Part shown: positions 59,296-64,000 of the stretch, one piece after another | Position numbering within the stretch: position 1 is the stretch's first letter | How the letters are laid out: every line of letters starts with the position of its first letter | NCBI GenBank assembly: GCA_029624675.1 | Contig: JARSSP010000028.1 | Location: 47,753-111,752, forward strand | Direction: 5' to 3' | Length of the DNA stretch: 64,000 bases | Origin: Candidatus Contendibacter sp. | Lineage (GTDB): Bacteria > Pseudomonadota > Gammaproteobacteria > Competibacterales > Competibacteraceae | Notes under the pieces: generated by a model | The model's database searches: none | Seen by the model: the letters and a program-made list of their open reading frames with translations, nothing else | Told to the model about the DNA's origin: nothing | Translations under genes and position numbers: made by a program

Positions 59296-59374
59296 CGATG
59301 AGCCTACGTTGGTCGGTAAGTCGATGCCACTGGCTTCGTGTGCTTGGAGATTGTGTGAGGTACTCTCATAAGCG

Positions 59375-59521
59375 ATGTATTCGGAATCGATGGACTTGCT
59401 TGAGGCTTCCGCCAGCTTGGCGTTCATGGCTGCGGCGACGCTACGGACTGCCCGGGAATGGCTTCCTGCGCGTGGCGTCAGGCTGATCCGGCGCTTGATC
59501 CTGGGCGAAGACCGACCATGA
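59375..59521 (+). CDS. Short open frame of unknown function before the polymerase
   Basis: A 48-codon frame (MYSESMDLLEASASLAFMAA, then TLRTAREWLPARGVRLIRRL) ending in a TGA that overlaps the polymerase ATG (ATGA), the pattern seen at true gene junctions here. It has a hydrophobic stretch and a basic tail. I do not recognise it; it may be the end of a lost gene. A different frame, 59298-59486, is also open, so the call is weak. Confidence 0.3.
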   Translation: MYSESMDLLEASASLAFMAAATLRTAREWLPARGVRLIRRLILGEDRP

Positions 59522-61020
59522 AATTCCAGTCGTTTGCGGCGATCTTCGTGCTGACGGCGCTGCTCATGTTGGGTATGGCATATCTGGATGAAGGCTGGCT
59601 CGCCGGGATGGCGGTTGTGTTTACGCTGTCCGGGGTGGCGGTGGCGGTCATCCTGCTGATCTGGCGCTATGTCTATTCTGGCGTACTGCTTGGGTATCAT
59701 GTTGGCATGGCCGCATTCGTTACTTGGGTGTTCATCAACCGGGAGTTAGTGGTCCACGAGCAGATGTTCGTCTTCTCCACGTTCACGGACGCCAACCTGG
59801 AATGGGCCATCGTGACGCTGGTGACCGCCAGCCTGGCGGTATTTTTGCCCTGGATGGCGTTTGCCCGTGGTCGAAGGAGTTTGTTACGAGTTTCGGCGCG
59901 GTCGCTGGCCTATGAACTGCTTGGACGCCTGGATCGCCTGCCGCTGAAAGTGTTTCAGCTTGCGTTGGTCGGTTCTTTCATCATCGGAATATTGTTCTTT
60001 ATAACAAATACTAGTGTGCTCGATGCCCCTTACCCGTCGCAGGGACAAACACAGTGGGTGCCATGGGAAATTCAGAAGATCCCAACACTGTTGGCAGTGA
60101 GCGCGCTAGCCTTTGCCTATGTAAGGCGCTTGCGGCGTGGCCGCCGCTTCGCGGTCTGGTTGTTGATCGCCCAAGTGAACTTCCTGATCGTGACGATTTT
60201 GATGTTGTTTTTGATGGGTAGCCGGGGCCTGTTCACGTTCCTTTGGCTCGGGTTTGGGGTGCTTGAGCTTGCGTTTTGGAGCAAGCGTCGCGGTTCCCTA
60301 GGTTGGGGAGTGCTGTTCGTCGTCCTAGCGTGGTTTGCCTATAAAAGCTGGCCCTACCTGCGCGCGAATCTGGCGGTATTGCCGACGGATGAGGTACTGG
60401 TGCAGGCGCTCCAAATTGGTCTGGGTCTGGGTAGCGACGTGAATTGGACCTATGCGGGCGAGGATCAAATCCAGCTGAATGACATCGATATGGTTAGCAC
60501 GTCGCTGTTTCACCTGTTATACGTGATCCAACTCATTCGGGACGGGATATCCATCAGTGGCTCCACCTTCATCAATCTGATCCCGCAGGCGCTGCCGAGT
60601 TGGCTGGACGGGGTGCTTTGGGAGCGGCCGTTAAACGAAGCTTGGCTCCTGGGGGACTATTACTATCACGGCGGTGGATTTCTGATCGTCGCTAATGCCT
60701 ATTGGAATGGGGGATTGTGGGTTGCGCTAGTATTTATGGCCGTGTTGACGGCGATCTTCGTCGGTTTCGACCGCTATCTGATGCGGTCGGATGTTGGGTT
60801 GCTCTATCGTGCGGTCTATTGGCTCTGGCTACCCGTGATGATCGTGCAAATGGGGTACGGTATACAGGGAATGGTGCGGGTCATTCAGTTGCTGGTGGCG
60901 GTGATCCTGCTGGAGCGGTTCTGGCGACGCCGCATTCGAAGGCGCGGTTGGCCATTGGGCGTTCAAACCGCGTCTCAACCATCGCCCGGCCCTCATAGCA
61001 CGGAAGGGACCGGTAAGTGA
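59518..61020 (+). CDS. O-antigen/oligosaccharide repeat-unit polymerase (Wzy-like)
   Basis: A 500-residue protein with 10-12 hydrophobic helices and a large periplasmic loop about 290-395. It has little sequence conservation, as expected for Wzy; evidence is topology, place beside flippase and glycosyltransferases, and the loop with DYYYHGGGFLIVANAYWNGG, resembling the O-unit-handling loop of O-antigen polymerases. It would join undecaprenyl-linked repeats in the periplasm. Stop overlaps the next GTG. Confidence 0.75.
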   Translation: MKFQSFAAIFVLTALLMLGMAYLDEGWLAGMAVVFTLSGVAVAVILLIWRYVYSGVLLGYHVGMAAFVTWVFINRELVVHEQMFVFSTFTDANLEWAIVTLVTASLAVFLPWMAFARGRRSLLRVSARSLAYELLGRLDRLPLKVFQLALVGSFIIGILFFITNTSVLDAPYPSQGQTQWVPWEIQKIPTLLAVSALAFAYVRRLRRGRRFAVWLLIAQVNFLIVTILMLFLMGSRGLFTFLWLGFGVLELAFWSKRRGSLGWGVLFVVLAWFAYKSWPYLRANLAVLPTDEVLVQALQIGLGLGSDVNWTYAGEDQIQLNDIDMVSTSLFHLLYVIQLIRDGISISGSTFINLIPQALPSWLDGVLWERPLNEAWLLGDYYYHGGGFLIVANAYWNGGLWVALVFMAVLTAIFVGFDRYLMRSDVGLLYRAVYWLWLPVMIVQMGYGIQGMVRVIQLLVAVILLERFWRRRIRRRGWPLGVQTASQPSPGPHSTEGTGK

Positions 61021-62237
61021 CCGCGTGCATGGCTCTTGCCGCCACGCCGTCGGCGCCATCCGCCACAATCGGTCGCCAGTCGCTGTTGTTCGTCACTGGC
61101 TGTCTGTTCGAAGAGAGTAGTGGACCCTACCTGAGCCTTAAGCAAACCGCTGAGGCCCTGCAGCAGCGCGGTCATGCGGTGACGGTTGTTGGCACCAAAC
61201 CCTGGCGTGCTGGCCAGCCCAGAGGCTGGTTCGGCGAGGTGCTGGCGTTCCGGCGTTATGGACCGGTCTCCGCGCATTTTGCCCCACACCTCGGCCAGTG
61301 GTTACGGCAGCAACCGGCGCGCTGGGAAGTCGCCAGCATGCAAGGCGTCTGGATGCATACCAATCATTTGGTCGCCGAATGGTGCATTCGGCATGACCGG
61401 CCCTTCATGATCACGGCCCACGGCAATTTCAACCCGGTAGCGTTGCGGATTTCCGCCTGGAAAAAATCGCTCGCGCGCAGGACTTTCATGCGCCGCGTCT
61501 TTGAGCGGGTACGGTGTTATCAGGCGTTGACCGAGATCGAGTATCAAACGCTGCGAGCATATGGAATTCGAGAACCTGTATGTATTATCGGTAACGGTAT
61601 AACGCGGCCAATCCTCGCGCGGTTATCATCCCCCGAGACCTTGTTGCCGTGTGATCTACTGCAACGGCGCACTTGTCTCTATCTAGGGCGCCTGTTCCCC
61701 ATCAAAGGCATTGATCGCCTTTTGCGCGCATGGGCAACGGTGCGACCAGGGGATGAGTGGCAACTGGTGATTGCCGGCGGAGGGGAGGCTACCTATCGCG
61801 CCGAGCTTGAATATATCGCCCAACGATCAGGTTGCCTGAATGTGCATTTCGTCGGATTCGTCTCTGGAAGTCTCAAATCAGCGTGGCTCCAGCAAGCGGA
61901 ATTTTTCGTCTTGCCTTCACACAGCGAGGCGTTTCCCATGGCGTCCCTGGAAGCGTTCTCTTTCGGCAAACCGGCGCTATTGACCGCTGCCTGTGGCCTT
62001 CCCGAAGCCGCGAAAGCTGGCGCGGCGCTGGAAGTGCCATCGAGTGAGGCGGGTATCCGCGATGGTCTAATGCAACTGCAATCAAAATCGAAAGCCGAGT
62101 TGAACGCCATGGGTTCCCAAGCCATGGCCTTGATCCGTGAACGCTATGATTGGGAGGTGATCTGCCGTCAACTCGAATCGGTATATGATTGGATGTGTGG
62201 ATCAAGCCAGATTCCGGATTGTTTGCGCTTGGATTGA
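61017..62237 (+). CDS. Glycosyltransferase family 4
   Basis: A 406-residue GT-B enzyme. Seen: GPYLSLKQTAEALQQRGHAV, MITAHGNFNPVALRISAWKK, CLYLGRLFPIKGIDRLLRAW, LVIAGGGEATYRAELEYIAQ, FFVLPSHSEAFPMASLEAFS (EX7E region). The HGxxxPWAL-type acceptor motif (here HGNFNPVAL) places it near WcaI/WbaZ-like mannosyl or galactosyl transferases. GTG start overlaps the polymerase stop. Confidence 0.9.
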   Translation: MTACMALAATPSAPSATIGRQSLLFVTGCLFEESSGPYLSLKQTAEALQQRGHAVTVVGTKPWRAGQPRGWFGEVLAFRRYGPVSAHFAPHLGQWLRQQPARWEVASMQGVWMHTNHLVAEWCIRHDRPFMITAHGNFNPVALRISAWKKSLARRTFMRRVFERVRCYQALTEIEYQTLRAYGIREPVCIIGNGITRPILARLSSPETLLPCDLLQRRTCLYLGRLFPIKGIDRLLRAWATVRPGDEWQLVIAGGGEATYRAELEYIAQRSGCLNVHFVGFVSGSLKSAWLQQAEFFVLPSHSEAFPMASLEAFSFGKPALLTAACGLPEAAKAGAALEVPSSEAGIRDGLMQLQSKSKAELNAMGSQAMALIRERYDWEVICRQLESVYDWMCGSSQIPDCLRLD

Positions 62238-62255
62238 TCTGTGGCTTGGAGAAAC

Positions 62256-62671
62256 ATGATGGTGAGACTACTAAGGTCGCCAGAGCAGGCCGAATTGCGA
62301 CGTTCCATTCTGCTCTGGCTGCGCAAAGGGTTTCTAAAAACGCGGCTGCCGGGCGTTGCTTTCCCAAACTGAACGACTTGGAGGAGATCCGCATCATGTT
62401 GAGCGACCGCGTCCTCGATTGGACTCAACAATGGAAACAGGAAGACCTTCAACAGGGTCTGCAACAGGGCTTGTATTCGGAATGGCGGATGTTGCTGCGG
62501 CTTATCCACCGGCGCCTTAGCGAAGCTGTTGCTGATCAGAGCGCCCTGATGTTGGAGCGGATCGAGCAGCCGACGATGTTTGAGGATTTAGGCGAGGAAC
62601 TATTCAACTGTGTGGATGACGCCGCCTGGCTGGCGCGGCTGAACGCGGTGGTTGGGAAAGTCCCCCCCTGA
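62256..62671 (+). pseudogene. Truncated and frameshifted Rpn-type (PD-(D/E)XK transposase-like) relic
   Basis: The first frame reads VRLLRSPEQAELRRSILLWL and RKGFLKTRLPGVAF, then stops; one base on, the text goes on as KLNDLEEIRIMLSDRVLDWT, QQWKQEDLQQGLQQGLYSEW and ends ARLNAVVGKVPP. The EQAELRRxxxxWLxx...LxEVxxMLxxRxxxWTQQWKQEGLQQG order is the C-terminal half of Rpn-family proteins. The nuclease core is missing. An ATG at 62395 could express the tail only. Confidence 0.7.
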
Positions 62672-62674
62672 ACC

Positions 62675-63238
62675 ATGCCTGCCAAACTTCGCACCAAGCA
62701 CCTCACCCTCGTTAGCAGACTTACCCGCGCCGCCTGGAATCTGGTCTGGCTGCTGCTCTACCGTCCCAGTCCAATCCCGCTGCACGGCTGGCGGCGGTTT
62801 CTGCTGCGACTGTTTGGGGCAAAAGTCGGACAAGGCGCGCATCCTTATCCCTCAGCCAAAGTCTGGGCGCCATGGAACCTAGACATGGGCGATCATAGTT
62901 GCCTCAGTCATCATGTGGACTGTTACTGCGTGGATCGAATCACGCTCGGCGCGCATACCACCGTTAGTCAATACAGCTTCCTCTGCACCGCCAGCCACGA
63001 CTACACCGAGCCCACCATGCCCTTGACTACCGCGCCGATTGCCTTGGGCGACCATGTGTGGGTCACCGCTGACGTGTTCATCGCGCCAGGCGTCACGGTT
63101 GGCGAGGGTGCGGTGATTACCGCCCGATCCAGTGTGTTTCACGATATCGAACCCTGGATGGTCGCTGCGGGTAACCCCGCGCGACTGGTCAAACCTCGAC
63201 TACTCCGATCCACCACCCGCGCGGTGCAGGAGTCATGA
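62675..63238 (+). CDS. WcaF-like O-acetyltransferase
   Basis: A 187-residue hexapeptide acetyltransferase like WcaF/WcaB colanic-acid acetyltransferases. Seen: RAAWNLVWLLLYRPSPIPLH, RRFLLRLFGAKVGQGAHPYP, VWAPWNLDMGDHSCLSHHVD, SQYSFLCTASHDYTEPTMPL with the catalytic His, and ADVFIAPGVTVGEGAVITAR. O-acetylates a sugar of the polymer. ATGA overlap with the next gene. Confidence 0.92.
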   Translation: MPAKLRTKHLTLVSRLTRAAWNLVWLLLYRPSPIPLHGWRRFLLRLFGAKVGQGAHPYPSAKVWAPWNLDMGDHSCLSHHVDCYCVDRITLGAHTTVSQYSFLCTASHDYTEPTMPLTTAPIALGDHVWVTADVFIAPGVTVGEGAVITARSSVFHDIEPWMVAAGNPARLVKPRLLRSTTRAVQES

Positions 63239-63909
63239 CGGATCCGTCCCCCAACATCTCCAGCTATCGCTACGCCAATTCCGAACTCAACCATTCCCAC
63301 GGCTACCTGCTGCCCACCGTGCTTCGCCTGCTGGACGGGCTGAACCTGCCAGCGGGTGAACGCCGCCTGTTCGAGCTCGGTTGCGGCAACGGCTCGGTCG
63401 CTCAGGCCCTGACCCAGTGCGGCTGGGATGTGACCGGCGTTGACCCATCGCTGGAAGGGATCGCGCAAGCGCAACGCGCTCACCCCGACCTTAAGCTTCG
63501 CCCAGGCTCGGCCTACGACGATCTGGCGGCGCACTATGGCCAGTTCCCGGTCGTCCTCAGCCTGGAAGTGGTTGAGCACGTCTACTTTCCTCGCGCCTAC
63601 GCCGCCACTGTATTTTCATTGTTGCGACGGGGGGGCACAGCCATCCTATCGACGCCTTACCACGGCTACTGGAAAAACCTCGCTCTCGCCCTCAGTGGCA
63701 AAATGGACCAACACTTCACCGCCCTGTGGGATCACGGCCATATCAAATTCTGGTCCATGAAGACGCTGGCTGAGTTACTGCGCGAGGCGGGGTTCACGGA
63801 CATCCACTTCCATCGGGTCGGGCGCATTCCGCCGCTGGCCAAGGCCATGATCGCGGTGGCACGGCGGCTGGGGCCAGTGGCGTCGTGCGCCGACAGTAGA
63901 TTGCGTTGA
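63235..63909 (+). CDS. Class I SAM-dependent methyltransferase (Methyltransf_23 type)
   Basis: A 224-residue methyltransferase. SAM motif I is LFELGCGNGSVAQALTQCGW with GVDPSLEGIAQAQRAHPDL; motif later VVLSLEVVEHVYFPRAYAAT and AILSTPYHGYWKNLALALSG. Substrate not known; position in the locus suggests sugar or lipid-linked glycan methylation. Coupled by ATGA to the acetyltransferase. Confidence 0.9.
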   Translation: MTDPSPNISSYRYANSELNHSHGYLLPTVLRLLDGLNLPAGERRLFELGCGNGSVAQALTQCGWDVTGVDPSLEGIAQAQRAHPDLKLRPGSAYDDLAAHYGQFPVVLSLEVVEHVYFPRAYAATVFSLLRRGGTAILSTPYHGYWKNLALALSGKMDQHFTALWDHGHIKFWSMKTLAELLREAGFTDIHFHRVGRIPPLAKAMIAVARRLGPVASCADSRLR

Positions 63910-63963
63910 CCGCCCCGGCCAACAAGACTAGACTCATTAAACTTAGTTTATTTCCATATTGAA

Positions 63964-63990
63964 GGTTAAAACCCCCGCCTTTCAGGCGGG
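63964..63990. repeat. Second copy of the GGTTAAAACCCCCGCC hairpin end at the window edge
   Basis: GGTTAAAACCCCCGCC then a hairpin CCCGCCT-TTC-AGGCGGG (63974-63990), nearly equal to 43283-43308. It probably begins another IS200/IS605-type element continuing beyond base 64000. No gene is seen in 63910-64000. Confidence 0.6.
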
Positions 63991-64000
63991 CAGATTTCAT

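Noticed and set aside
57433..59521. AsnB plus small frame considered as a lasso-peptide cluster
   Set aside because: AsnB has the N-terminal Cys2 glutaminase and is flanked by polysaccharide genes; no leader peptidase, B1 or precursor signature was found.

Overview
The window looks like a chromosome segment of a high-GC gammaproteobacterium. Evidence: the conserved minus-strand order rng-yhdP-nitrilase-tldD, the block maf-rlmH-rsfS-nadD-proA-holA-lptE-leuS, dapF followed by a DUF484 gene, and cytochrome c4 followed by System II (ResB/CcsB) cytochrome maturation and dsbA. That combination recalls Chromatiales/Competibacteraceae-type bacteria, but this lineage call is inference only. Translational coupling is very common (ATGA or GTGA overlaps at many junctions), as are GTG and TTG starts. 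I saw no rRNA, tRNA or CRISPR array by eye.

Layout. (1) 1-2642, plus strand: end of a glycosyltransferase, a PAP2 phosphatase, and an OlsB-like/PlsC-like acyltransferase pair for an aminolipid. (2) 2648-4468: YciA thioesterase, a histone-deacetylase-family amidohydrolase and a broken HicB antitoxin. (3) 4544-24874, almost all minus strand: pmbA, a GGDEF/EAL signalling protein with its own periplasmic binding lipoprotein, tldD, nitrilase, yhdP, rng, then maf to leuS. (4) 24977-31439: purMN, nadA, a graveyard of two large-protein remnants, dapF, a DUF484 gene and engB. (5) 31623-37161: cytochrome c4, resB, ccsB, dsbA and an EEP-family phosphoesterase.

(6) 37194-64000 is a surface-polysaccharide locus. 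It starts with GDP-mannose dehydratase and GDP-fucose synthase (minus strand), then a CDP-6-deoxyhexose set (rfbF, rfbG, an RfbC-like epimerase, a truncated C-methyltransferase). After an IS200-type remnant and a HigBA-like toxin-antitoxin pair come a perosamine-synthase-like aminotransferase, a PglD-like N-acetyltransferase, a CmcI-like methyltransferase, a Wzx-like flippase, several glycosyltransferases, an FkbM methyltransferase, an alpha-1,2-fucosyltransferase, a second DegT aminotransferase, AsnB, a Wzy-like polymerase, a WcaF-like acetyltransferase and a methyltransferase. GDP-fucose from gmd/fcl probably feeds the GT11 fucosyltransferase; GDP-4-keto-6-deoxymannose may also feed the aminotransferase/acetyltransferase pair.

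This last region is strongly mosaic. AT-rich blocks (about 45.9-47.2, 49.7-50.8 and 53.1-57.4 kb) alternate with GC-rich ones. Broken or partial genes are frequent: a truncated glycosyltransferase, DUF268 and SAM-methyltransferase fragments, a sugar-epimerase relic, a duplicated aminotransferase head and an Rpn-type relic. Palindrome-ended elements of IS200/IS605 type lie at 43283-43596, 49436-49650 and the window's right edge. The most unusual non-polysaccharide feature is the binding-lipoprotein plus GGDEF/EAL pair lying between tldD and pmbA.
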